Shown: one piece after another, positions 1-7,232 of the stretch | Layout: every line of letters begins with the position of its first letter | How positions within the stretch are numbered: the first letter of the stretch is position 1 | Origin: an uncultured Alphaproteobacteria bacterium | GTDB lineage: Bacteria > Pseudomonadota > Alphaproteobacteria > Sphingomonadales > Sphingomonadaceae | Length of the DNA: 13,612 bases | Direction: 5' to 3' | Assembly: GCA_903939555.1 (NCBI GenBank) | Contig: CAJAHV010000225.1 | Span: 1 to 13,612 of the forward strand | Position numbers and translations under genes: made by a program | Notes under the pieces: generated by a model | The model's database searches: none | Seen by the model: the letters and a program-made list of their open reading frames with translations, nothing else | What the model was told of the DNA's origin: nothing

Positions 1-1
1 C

Positions 2-91
2 AGCTTCTTCGGCGCTAAATTCCATCCCGCCGCGGCGCAAGCCAATATCAAGAAGTTCAATTATTTTCTATCGAACCGCCCGGGCCATTAG
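2..91 (+). CDS. Possible 3' end of a gene entering from the left (fragment)
   Basis: One + strand frame is open from the left edge to a TAG at 89-91 and would give about 29 C-terminal residues, ending in a basic and aromatic stretch (IKKFNYFLSNRPGH). The other two + frames look less protein-like here. If real, it overlaps the last 35 bases of the convergent gene at 57-557. The piece is too short to assign to a family, and it could be a chance open frame. Confidence 0.3.
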   Translation, partial: SFFGAKFHPAAAQANIKKFNYFLSNRPGH

Positions 92-557
92 GTTCGGTGG
101 CTTTATCCGGCCCAATACGGACATCAACACCGTCACCGATTATTCGGACAGTTCGCAGACGAAAACCATCATCGCTCTCTCTCGTACACATCGCGTAAAT
201 TTCGTTACTTGCGCCGGCGAGATCACCGATCCGGCCGGTCATATAGGTGACAAGGTGCTGATCCGGCGAGACAAAAAAACTGAAAGACTCTCGGCTTCCA
301 ATCGCCGACATTAGAATGTGCTTTACCTCGCGCCGATCGGCATGTCGTACGTCGAAAACATAGACCACACGAACAGGCGTAGGCAGGGCATTAAGCAACG
401 CTGGCGTATTGAAGATTGTTACCAATTTTGCCCGGCAGGATCTTGCCGCCTGAGCCTCAAAAGGCCGCAGTCCGGGCAAAAATATAACTGCGAAAATGCC
501 TATGATGCCAGATGCAGCCGCGCCAATTATCAGGCGTTTCGACAGGTTCACAGCCAT
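57..557 (-). CDS. Hypothetical membrane-anchored protein
   Basis: I do not recognise this 166-residue protein. Residues about 9-29 are a hydrophobic segment after a short basic stretch (SKR), so it is probably an uncleaved signal anchor or single membrane helix with the rest in the periplasm. The soluble part has two cysteines, one just after the anchor (in ARSCRAKL) and one at YAMCTRE, which could pair as a disulfide. The tail is polar (DKATEPNGPGG). I chose the ATG at 557 because GAGGGGAG sits about 5 bases before it. An in-frame TTG at 584 would lie inside the predicted -10 box. Base composition is clearly less GC-rich than in all other genes here, which suggests acquisition by transfer. 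The gene has its own promoter and a possible CtrA site, and no functional partner is evident nearby. Confidence 0.7.
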   Translation of the reverse strand: MAVNLSKRLIIGAAASGIIGIFAVIFLPGLRPFEAQAARSCRAKLVTIFNTPALLNALPTPVRVVYVFDVRHADRREVKHILMSAIGSRESFSFFVSPDQHLVTYMTGRIGDLAGASNEIYAMCTRESDDGFRLRTVRIIGDGVDVRIGPDKATEPNGPGGSIENN

Positions 558-583
558 GGACGCTCCCCTCAAATCAGGGGCCA

Positions 584-612
584 AATATGCGGCCGGCGGT
601 TCATAACATCAA
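584..612 (-). promoter_or_regulatory. Putative sigma70-type promoter of the 57-557 gene
   Basis: Read on the - strand, TTGATG (612-607) and CATATT (589-584) are separated by exactly 17 bases. Each matches 4 of 6 consensus positions. Transcription would start near 577, giving a leader of about 20 bases that carries the ribosome-binding site. This is a prediction by eye. Confidence 0.45.
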
Positions 613-660
613 GAAATAATTAAAATACATTTAAATGAAAATAATTCATTATTCTCGAAC
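604..660. other. AT-rich island with short palindromes
   Basis: This stretch is almost all A and T inside otherwise GC-rich DNA. It contains the 10-base palindrome CATTTAAATG (628-637) and an AATAAT/ATTATT inverted repeat (640-653). It lies upstream of the 57-557 gene and beyond the 3' end of the lysK-TPR unit. It is probably a promoter or protein-binding region. No gene is seen between 558 and 725. Confidence 0.6.
620..634. promoter_or_regulatory. Possible CtrA binding site (TTAA-N7-TTAA)
   Basis: TTAA at 620-623 and TTAA at 631-634 are separated by exactly 7 bases, which is the consensus for the alphaproteobacterial cell-cycle regulator CtrA. The site lies just upstream of the -35 box predicted for the gene at 57-557, centred near -50 of the expected start of transcription, a position that suits activation. 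The surroundings are very AT-rich, so a chance match is more likely than it would be elsewhere in the window. Confidence 0.4.
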
Positions 661-725
661 AACTCCTAAACATTGCGTTTGGTTTCGGCAATCTCTCTGA
701 CCGCCCCCTTATCCACTCCGCAGCG

Positions 726-1505
726 CTACACCAACGTCCCGAACGCAGCCAACCGCCGCGAAACCGCCTGCGCCGCCTTCGCATCCCCAGCCTTCAACGC
801 CGCCGCAATCTGCACCCCGTGCGCGCGCAGCAGTGCCTCGTACGCGTCGTCGGCCGGCAATTGCGCCACGCCCTGCAACAATTGCGCCGCCTTGGCCGCA
901 TTGCCCTTGTCGAGATCGAGCAGTGTCTGCGCATAGAACACCCGGTGCACCGGGTTGGTCGGATCGAGCTTCAGCGCCTTGGCAAAGCCCGCATCGACTT
1001 CGCTGGCCTTGGCGCCCAGCACCGTCGACGCCATGAAACCGCCCAGCGTTGCCACCGCGCCGCCGTGCCAGCCGGCGACCGCGGCCCAGCCGAGCGGTTT
1101 TTCGGGGTGGGCGGCGCGCCAGGCTTCGAAGCCCTGGCGCGATGCCTTGCCGAGCCCCGGTGATTTGGTCAGCTTGGCGCGATAGCCCGTCGCCACTGCC
1201 TTTTGAAACAGCGCATCGGCATTGCCCGGTGCCTTGGCCAGCGCCTTGTCGAAATCGGCTTCGGCCGCCGTGATGATCGCCAGCGCCTGATCCTTGTCGC
1301 GGGTCATGTACGCCGCCTGCACCAGTTGCGCGCGGCCCGACAGAACAAGACCAGCCGGCGTGGCTTCGGCGCGGCCGTCGCGCACGACCATCGCCCATTT
1401 GCCCTCGCGAAAGGCGCTGACAGAATCGGCAAGCACCGGGGTGGCCACAGTAAGCGCCGGGACGGCGAGGGTGAGCAGCAGCGCGGTCAGCAGGGTCCTG
1501 GTCAT
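726..1505 (-). CDS. Exported TPR-like protein
   Basis: This 259-residue protein starts with a Sec signal peptide (basic MTR, hydrophobic core 5-20, likely cleavage after V-L-A at 24-26), so it should act in the periplasm. The mature part is rich in alanine and alpha-helical. It contains TPR-like helix pairs, notably about 77-110 (AEADFDKALAKAPGNADALF) and about 166-200 (VDAGFAKALKLDPTN...), with the A-x-P/D-x-N turn typical of TPRs. TPR proteins are usually scaffolds for protein contacts, and no enzyme motif is visible. Its ATG overlaps the lysK stop codon (ATGA at 1505-1502), so translation is probably coupled to lysK. There is no independent ribosome-binding evidence. The specific partner is unknown. 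Confidence 0.8.
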   Translation of the reverse strand: MTRTLLTALLLTLAVPALTVATPVLADSVSAFREGKWAMVVRDGRAEATPAGLVLSGRAQLVQAAYMTRDKDQALAIITAAEADFDKALAKAPGNADALFQKAVATGYRAKLTKSPGLGKASRQGFEAWRAAHPEKPLGWAAVAGWHGGAVATLGGFMASTVLGAKASEVDAGFAKALKLDPTNPVHRVFYAQTLLDLDKGNAAKAAQLLQGVAQLPADDAYEALLRAHGVQIAAALKAGDAKAAQAVSRRLAAFGTLV

Positions 1506-3109
1506 GGTGTCTCCATCATCGTCAGCGCGTCGGCGATCAGCCCCCGGGTTTCGGCAAGGCCATAAAGCGCGATGAACGACCCCATACGCGGCCCCTGTGA
1601 ACTGCCGATGAGCGTTTCATAAAGCGCCTTGAACCAGTCACGCAGGTTTTCAAAGCCGGCGGCCTTGCCGGCCTCATACACCTCGAACTGATAGGCTTCG
1701 GCATCCGCCCCCTCGCCGACCGCGGCGAGCCGGGTATCGAGATCGCGCAGCGCTGTGGCTTCGCGCGCGTCCGGCGCGCGGCGCTTGAGGCCGGGGATGA
1801 CGAAATCCCGGGCATAGCGCGCCGCATGCTGCACCAGCCGGTCGAGCAACGGGTGCGTCTCGGGGCTCGTGCCCGGCGCCTGGCGTGCAACATAGGCCCA
1901 AAGCTTTGCCGGATCATCGGTTGCCGCCACCGAGGCAAGGTTCAGCAGCAGTGAAAAGCTGACGGGCAAGGCGGCCACCGGCGGCGTGCCTTGATGGATG
2001 TGGTGAACCGGGTTGCCGAGCTGCTGTTCGATCGGCTGTTCGGGATATTTGGCGAGGAAATCGGCATATTCGTCGATGGCGCGCGGGATGACATCGAAAT
2101 GCAGCCGCTTGGCCTTGCGCGGGCTCTGGAACATGTAGAGCGCCAGCGATTCGGGTGGGCCATATTCGAGCCATTGCTCGATGGTCAGGCCATTGCCCTT
2201 CGACTTGGAAATCTTGGTGCCTTCGGCATCGAGGAAGAGTTCATAGTTGAAGCCTTCGGGCGGCCGCGCGCCGAGCACGCGGGCGATGCGGCCCGACAGC
2301 ATGACCGAATCAATAAGGTCCTTGCCGGCCATTTCATAATCGACGCCGAGCGCGACCCAGCGCATCGCCCAATCGACCTTCCATTGCAGTTTGCAGGCGC
2401 CGCCGGTGACCGGAACGGTGACGGTCTCCCCGGTTTCGGGCCGCACATAGCTGATCGTGCCGGCAGCCACATCGCGGGCGATGATCGGCACCTGGAGGAC
2501 GATGCCCGACACCGGGTCGATCGGCAGGAAGGGGGAGTAAGTGGCGCGGCGTTCGGGGCCCAGCGTCGGCAGGATGACGTTGATGACCGCGTCATAATTT
2601 TCGAGGATCTGCAGCAGCGTCGCATCGAACATCCCAGACCGGTAGCAATCGGTCGACGACAGGAATTCATATTCGAAGCCGAAGCCATCGAGAAAGGCTT
2701 GCAGACGGGCGTTGTTGTGCTGGCCAAAGCTCGGGTGCGTGCCGAACGGATCGGGCACTTGCGTGAGCGGCTTGCCGAGATTGGCGCGCAACAGTTCTGG
2801 ATTGGGAATGCCGTCGGGCACCTTGCGCAGGCCGTCCATGTCGTCGCTGAAGGCGATCAGCCGGGTCTTCACCCCCGGCGCCAGGCTTTCGAAGGCGCGG
2901 CGCACCATGGTGGTGCGCGCCACTTCGCCAAAGGTGCCGATGTGCGGCAGTCCCGAGGGACCATAGCCGGTTTCGAAGATCACCCCGGCATCGGGAAAGC
3001 CTGTCGGGTAGCGCGCGATCAGCTTGCGCGCCTCCTCATAGGGCCAAGCCTTATTTTCCAAGGCAGCTTTTTCGAGCGCCGCAGCGCGAAGTTCGGTGGT
3101 GTTGCGCAT
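1502..3109 (-). CDS. lysK: Lysyl-tRNA synthetase, class I
   Basis: This 535-residue enzyme charges tRNA-Lys with lysine in the cytoplasm. It is the class I type known from archaea, spirochaetes and many alphaproteobacteria, unrelated to the class II LysS of E. coli. The HIGH-type motif is PHIGT at 55-59, within GPSGLPHIGTFGEV. The KMSKS-type loop is KISKS at 299-303. The segment LQWKVDWAMRW (241-251) and EMAGKDLIDS (259 on) also fit this family, and the length is normal. The ATG at 3109 is preceded by GGAA. The gene is first in a - strand unit with the exported TPR-like protein and diverges from the helicase unit. No second lysyl-tRNA synthetase is seen here. Confidence 0.96.
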   Translation of the reverse strand: MRNTTELRAAALEKAALENKAWPYEEARKLIARYPTGFPDAGVIFETGYGPSGLPHIGTFGEVARTTMVRRAFESLAPGVKTRLIAFSDDMDGLRKVPDGIPNPELLRANLGKPLTQVPDPFGTHPSFGQHNNARLQAFLDGFGFEYEFLSSTDCYRSGMFDATLLQILENYDAVINVILPTLGPERRATYSPFLPIDPVSGIVLQVPIIARDVAAGTISYVRPETGETVTVPVTGGACKLQWKVDWAMRWVALGVDYEMAGKDLIDSVMLSGRIARVLGARPPEGFNYELFLDAEGTKISKSKGNGLTIEQWLEYGPPESLALYMFQSPRKAKRLHFDVIPRAIDEYADFLAKYPEQPIEQQLGNPVHHIHQGTPPVAALPVSFSLLLNLASVAATDDPAKLWAYVARQAPGTSPETHPLLDRLVQHAARYARDFVIPGLKRRAPDAREATALRDLDTRLAAVGEGADAEAYQFEVYEAGKAAGFENLRDWFKALYETLIGSSQGPRMGSFIALYGLAETRGLIADALTMMETP

Positions 3110-3174
3110 CTGTTCCGTCTAATCCTTGCGCATGTTCTGTGGCGACTCTGCCGAGAAGGCGCAAGCGCGACCTG

Positions 3175-3223
3175 CTCCCTTCCCGTTGACGCAAAGGCGT
3201 CACCTTCGGGTGTGGAGAGGGAG
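3175..3223 (+). promoter_or_regulatory. Nested hairpin covering the helicase ribosome-binding site
   Basis: Three nested complementary pairs line up: CTCCCT (3175-3180) with AGGGAG (3218-3223), CCCG (3182-3185) with CGGG (3207-3210), and TGACGC (3187-3192) with GCGTCA (3197-3202) around an AAAG loop. In RNA the right arm would tie up the purine-rich stretch just before the GTG at 3224. It may limit translation of the helicase, or be a remnant of an interspersed repeat. The rest of the divergent gap, 3110-3174, shows no convincing promoter for either side. Confidence 0.4.
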
Positions 3224-6013
3224 GTGATCACCTTTCCTGCCCTCGCCGCGACGCATGCCGGCGTCTGGATCGCGACGCCCGATGGCCCGGCGGTCGCCGT
3301 CGGGCGCGGTGAAGCCATCCGCCGCGCCGCCGACACCCCTCATATCCTGCTCAACGCGCCGGTCATCGCCAGCCGGTTGGGCTATCCCGAACTCGGCGGA
3401 CTCGACCTGCTCGAGCTATTCGCCTTTATGCACCCGGCGCGCTTTGCCGTGCCGACCCCGCGCGGGCTGGCGGCGGCGCTGGGCATCGACCCGCCGACCA
3501 GCGACAGCGACGCCGGCTTCCTGCTGCGCGCCGCCCGCGCCCTTGTCGAAACGGTCGATGATCCGGCCTGGCCGGCGCGGCATGGCGCCTTCGGCATCCT
3601 GCAAGCCCTGTCGCGCCAGCGCTGGAGCTGGGCGCCCTTGCTCGTCAAGCGACTGCGCAAGCCCGAGGCGCCCGAACGATCACTGTTCACCAGCCTGCCG
3701 AAATGGGAGGACGCGCCACCCAGGCCCGCCCCGCACAGCATCGCCCTGCCCGATGCTGCGATCGACGCGCGGCTTGATGCCATGCTGGGCGACGGGGCCG
3801 AGCGGCGTGAAGGGCAACGCGCCTATGCACTGGCGGTCGGCGCCGCCTTCCAGCCGCGGCGAATGCCGCAAAGCCCCAACATGGTGCTCGCCGAAGCCGG
3901 CACCGGCATCGGCAAGACGCTGGGCTATCTCGCCCCGGCAAGCGGCTGGGCGGCGGCGGCGGAAGGCACCGTCTGGCTGTCGACCTTTACCAAGGCCCTG
4001 CAACGCCAGCTCGACCAGGAAGCCGCGCGTGCCTATCCCGACCCGGCCGAAAAACGGGCCAAGGTCGTGGTGCGCAAGGGCCGCGAAAATTACCTCTGCC
4101 TGCTCAACCTCGAAGACGCGGTGCAGGGCGGTTTTGCCAATCGCGCCCAGGTATTTGCGCAACTGGCGGCGCGCTGGGCCGAATACAGCCGCGATGGCGA
4201 CATGGTGGGCGGCGACCTGCCCGGCTGGCTACCATGGCTGTTCGGGCGGACCAGCTTTTCGGGGCTGACCGACCGCCGTGGTGAATGCATCTATGCCGGC
4301 TGCCCGCATTACCGAATCTGCTTCATCGAACGCGCCACAAGGGCGTCGGCGCAAGCCGATCTCGTCATTGCCAATCATGCGCTGGTGATGATCAACGCGG
4401 TGCGCGGACGCGCCGAAGGGCTCCAGATGACGCGCATGGTCTTCGATGAAGGCCATCACCTGTTCGATGCCGCTGATGCGACCTTTGCCGTCGAACTGTC
4501 GGGCCGCGAGGCGATCGAGCTGCGCCATTGGCTGCTCGGGCCGGACCGCACGCAAAATGGCCGCAGCGGCGGGCGCCGGCGCGGGCTGGCGGCGCGGCTG
4601 GCGGAACTGGCGGGTTATGACGATGATGGCGCCGCCGCGATCGAGACGGTGATCGCGGCGGCGCGCATCCTGCCCGCCGAAGGCTGGTTGCAACGCATCG
4701 GCGGCGGCGAACCCGATGGCCCCATCGAGACCCTGCTCGGCGCAGTGCGCCAGCAGGTGTTCACCCGGGCGGAAGGCAAGGGCAGCAGCGATGCCGGCTA
4801 TGGCCTGGAAACCGAAGTTGCCGAAGTGTTGCCGGCAGTGATCGATGCCGCCGCCGCCGCCGCGACCGCGCTGGCGAAGCTGGCGGCACCGATGGCGGTG
4901 CTCGAGGCGCGGCTGAAGGCGCTGCTCGACGAACCGCCCGACTGGCTGGACGGCGCTGGCCGGGCGCGCACCGAAGGCGCCGCCGCAGGCTTGCGCTTGC
5001 GCTGCGAAACCATCGCGGCCTGGACCGGACTGCTGGCACGGCTCGGCGGCGCTGCGGACCCGAACTTTGTCGACTGGTTCGCGCTGGCACGGATCGAAGG
5101 CCGTGAGCTCGATATCGGCATCCACCGCCACTGGCTCGATCCGATGCGACCCTTTGCCAAGGCCGTGCTCGAACCCGCGCATGGCGTGCTCGTGACTTCG
5201 GCAACACTGCGCGGGCGGGGCGAAAATGATGATGGCTGGGCCGCCGCCGACGCCCGCACGGGTGCCAGCCATCTGGCACTGCCGCCGCTGCACTTTGCCG
5301 CCGCCAGCCCCTTCGATTACGCCGGCAACGCCCGGGTTATCATCGTCAACGATATCAAGCGCGGCGACATGGCCGGGCTGGCACACGCCTATCGCAGCCT
5401 GATCGATGCGGCAGGCGGCAGCACTTTGGGACTGTTCACCGCCATCACCCGGCTGCGTGCCGTCCAATCCCGCATCGCCGATCCGCTCGCCCGGGCCGGG
5501 CTGCCGCTTTACGCCCAGCATGTCGATCCGATCGAGACCGGCACGCTTGTCGATATTTTCCGCGCCGAACCGCGCGCATCGTTGCTCGGCACCGATGCTC
5601 TGCGCGATGGCGTCGATGTGCCCGGCGCCTCGTTGCGGCTGGTGGTGATGGAGGGTGTGCCCTGGCCGCGCCCGACCGTGCTGCACGCCGCGCGCCGTGC
5701 CGGGCTCGAAACCGGTGGCGGCACGGCTTATGACGACCGGGTGACCATGGGGCGGCTGGCACAGGCCTTTGGCCGGCTGATCCGCCGCGCCGATGATCGC
5801 GGCTGTTTCGTCCTGATCGGTCCGGCCGTGCCATCACGCCTGCTTGCGGCCTTTCCGCCCGGCACGCCTGTTGATCGCGTCGGGCTCGAGGCGGCGGTGG
5901 CGATGGTCGCGGCGGCCAACGGGCCGCATCAGGGCCTTGCGACCCCAGCCGGGTCGCGCCATGGTGCCGCGGCCATCGGCAGCGATGATGGCGAGGTTGA
6001 GGAGCGCGGGTGA
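3224..6013 (+). CDS. DinG-like ATP-dependent DNA helicase (XPD-type, Fe-S)
   Basis: This superfamily 2 DNA helicase should unwind DNA 5' to 3', probably at R-loops or damaged or replicating DNA. The open frame runs far upstream, antisense to lysK. I chose GTG 3224 (929 residues) because GGAG lies 6 bases before it and the protein from there fits the alphaproteobacterial family. Walker A is EAGTGIGKT (224-232), and the DEAH-like box is DEGH (408-411). C292, C355, C360 and C366 form the expected 4Fe-4S set between them. Later motifs are TSAT (658-661), GTDALRDGVDVPG (789-801) and QAFGRLIRR (847-855). Residues 1-150 are a family-specific N-terminal region. Its stop overlaps the next gene (GTGA). 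An alternative GTG at 3212 has less support. Compared with E. coli DinG, the GVDVPG motif is preceded by RD rather than WE. Confidence 0.9.
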   Translation: MITFPALAATHAGVWIATPDGPAVAVGRGEAIRRAADTPHILLNAPVIASRLGYPELGGLDLLELFAFMHPARFAVPTPRGLAAALGIDPPTSDSDAGFLLRAARALVETVDDPAWPARHGAFGILQALSRQRWSWAPLLVKRLRKPEAPERSLFTSLPKWEDAPPRPAPHSIALPDAAIDARLDAMLGDGAERREGQRAYALAVGAAFQPRRMPQSPNMVLAEAGTGIGKTLGYLAPASGWAAAAEGTVWLSTFTKALQRQLDQEAARAYPDPAEKRAKVVVRKGRENYLCLLNLEDAVQGGFANRAQVFAQLAARWAEYSRDGDMVGGDLPGWLPWLFGRTSFSGLTDRRGECIYAGCPHYRICFIERATRASAQADLVIANHALVMINAVRGRAEGLQMTRMVFDEGHHLFDAADATFAVELSGREAIELRHWLLGPDRTQNGRSGGRRRGLAARLAELAGYDDDGAAAIETVIAAARILPAEGWLQRIGGGEPDGPIETLLGAVRQQVFTRAEGKGSSDAGYGLETEVAEVLPAVIDAAAAAATALAKLAAPMAVLEARLKALLDEPPDWLDGAGRARTEGAAAGLRLRCETIAAWTGLLARLGGAADPNFVDWFALARIEGRELDIGIHRHWLDPMRPFAKAVLEPAHGVLVTSATLRGRGENDDGWAAADARTGASHLALPPLHFAAASPFDYAGNARVIIVNDIKRGDMAGLAHAYRSLIDAAGGSTLGLFTAITRLRAVQSRIADPLARAGLPLYAQHVDPIETGTLVDIFRAEPRASLLGTDALRDGVDVPGASLRLVVMEGVPWPRPTVLHAARRAGLETGGGTAYDDRVTMGRLAQAFGRLIRRADDRGCFVLIGPAVPSRLLAAFPPGTPVDRVGLEAAVAMVAAANGPHQGLATPAGSRHGAAAIGSDDGEVEERG

Positions 6014-6558
6014 AGACGCTGACGTTGCTGCGGCACGCCAAATCTGGCTACGACGATCCACTGCTGAGGGATTTCGACCGGCCGCTCAACGACCGCGGCC
6101 ACCGCGCTGCGGTGCGCATCGGGCAATGGCTGCGCGCTGCGCAGGACCGGGGCGACATGCCCGATTTCGACCATGTCTTTGCTTCGCCCGCAGTGCGTTG
6201 CAAGCAGACGATCGAGGGCGTGGAAGCCGGCATGAAAGGCCGGCTTGCACCAATTTATGAAAAGCGCATCTATCTGTCTTCGTCAGCGACGCTGGTCGAG
6301 CTCGTTGCCGGTTTTGCCGACCATCACCAGCATGCGATGCTGATCGGACATAATCCCGGACTTGAAGACCTGCTGCTCGAACTGGTGCCGCCCGGCAGCC
6401 TGCTGCGCGACGAAGCCGAGACGAAATATCCGACGGCAACCATCGCCCGGCTCGACCTTGCCATCGATCGCTGGGCACAGGTCGATGGCGGCCATGCTGT
6501 GCTGGCGCAATTCGTTCGGCCCCGCGATCTCGACCCGGCGCTGGGCCCCGACGATTGA
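6010..6558 (+). CDS. Histidine phosphatase family protein (SixA-type)
   Basis: This 182-residue protein has the phosphoglycerate-mutase fold signature at its N-terminus (LLRHAKS, with R8 and the phospho-accepting H9). It also has R63 in ASPAVRCKQT, an acidic residue near E97, and the second catalytic histidine H114 in LIGHNPGLEDLL. Short, domain-only members of this type include SixA, which removes phosphate from phosphohistidine on phosphotransfer proteins. The true substrate is not readable from sequence. Translation starts at a GTG that overlaps the helicase TGA (GTGA), so the two are probably coupled. No signal peptide is seen, so it is cytoplasmic. A ChpT-like histidine phosphotransferase lies at the right edge, but a link is speculation. 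Confidence 0.88.
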   Translation: MKTLTLLRHAKSGYDDPLLRDFDRPLNDRGHRAAVRIGQWLRAAQDRGDMPDFDHVFASPAVRCKQTIEGVEAGMKGRLAPIYEKRIYLSSSATLVELVAGFADHHQHAMLIGHNPGLEDLLLELVPPGSLLRDEAETKYPTATIARLDLAIDRWAQVDGGHAVLAQFVRPRDLDPALGPDD

Positions 6559-6587
6559 TCCGCAACCCTGACCGGGATGACCCGCAC

Positions 6588-7229
6588 ATGCGCACCAAGC
6601 GAGCACCATTTGCCATATTGAAACTGGTATCGATGATCGCCGCTGTCTTTGCCGCGACAATGCCAGCAATGGCGCAGACAGCAGCGCCCGCCATGGCGCC
6701 GACAGCAACGGGCAAAACCGCCGCCGGGGTCGAAGCTCCGAAAACTGCCTTGCCCACCGATGTGCGGCGGCTGACGATCCTTGTCCGCGACATGGAAAAC
6801 AGCCTGAAGCTCTATCGCGATGTGATCGGGCTCAAGCTGAATTATGATCAACGACTGACGGTTTCAGGCGTAGCGCTGCCCGCCGGCGTGCCAGGCAACA
6901 AAGTCCGGCTGGTGCTGCTCAATGGCAATGACCCGTTCATCGGCTGGATCGGACTGATGCAATATTTCGATCCGCCATTGCCGGCGCGCGGCCCTTATCC
7001 CCGGCGGCTGGAAGCGGGCGGCCACGTGCTGATCCTCAACACCGACGATGCGGCGAAGCGTTGCGAAATGGCCAGGGCCGTTCCCGGTGTCGTCTTCACC
7101 GCCGAAGTGCGCGAACAGATCTACCCGGGGCGCAACGGCGGGTCGGACATTCATGTCATGGGCTGCAATTTCTTCGATCCCGACGGCACCTTGATCGAGA
7201 TGAACCAGATCGTCGATGCCGCGAAATAA
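6588..7229 (+). CDS. Exported VOC (glyoxalase/bleomycin-resistance fold) protein
   Basis: From the ATG at 6588 this is a 213-residue protein with a clear Sec signal peptide (basic N-terminus, hydrophobic core, cleavage after A-M-A at 27-29), followed by an Ala/Pro/Thr-rich linker. The rest is one VOC module: VRRLTILVRDMENSLKLYRD begins the fold, GGHVLILNTDD is in the middle, and FFDPDGTLIEMNQI closes it. The His in GGHVL and the Glu in LIEMN are at places used for metal binding. The usual first His is replaced by Thr (RLTILV). VOC proteins include lyases, dioxygenases and binding proteins, and no substrate can be assigned. An in-frame TTG at 6555 overlaps the previous stop, but it would add residues before the signal peptide, so I prefer 6588. 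The gene is probably the third of the helicase unit. Confidence 0.82.
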   Translation: MRTKRAPFAILKLVSMIAAVFAATMPAMAQTAAPAMAPTATGKTAAGVEAPKTALPTDVRRLTILVRDMENSLKLYRDVIGLKLNYDQRLTVSGVALPAGVPGNKVRLVLLNGNDPFIGWIGLMQYFDPPLPARGPYPRRLEAGGHVLILNTDDAAKRCEMARAVPGVVFTAEVREQIYPGRNGGSDIHVMGCNFFDPDGTLIEMNQIVDAAK

Positions 7230-7232
7230 CGG

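Noticed and set aside
709..1398. Second - strand open frame over the TPR gene
   Set aside because: It overlaps the TPR gene in another frame, has an Arg/Gly-rich translation, and lacks the signal peptide and the overlap with lysK seen in the true frame.
1991..3223. Long + strand open frame upstream of the helicase, antisense to lysK
   Set aside because: It lies opposite a well-supported lysK, its translation resembles no protein family, and the helicase has a good start at 3224. It is an effect of GC-rich codon use.
4846..4870. GCC triplet repeat in the helicase
   Set aside because: It encodes a short alanine run in a helical region and is ordinary for GC-rich coding DNA.
4229..5686. 485-codon - strand open frame inside the helicase gene
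   Set aside because: It is opposite conserved helicase motifs, and its translation is rich in Gln, Arg, His and Ala with no recognisable domain, typical of an antisense shadow.
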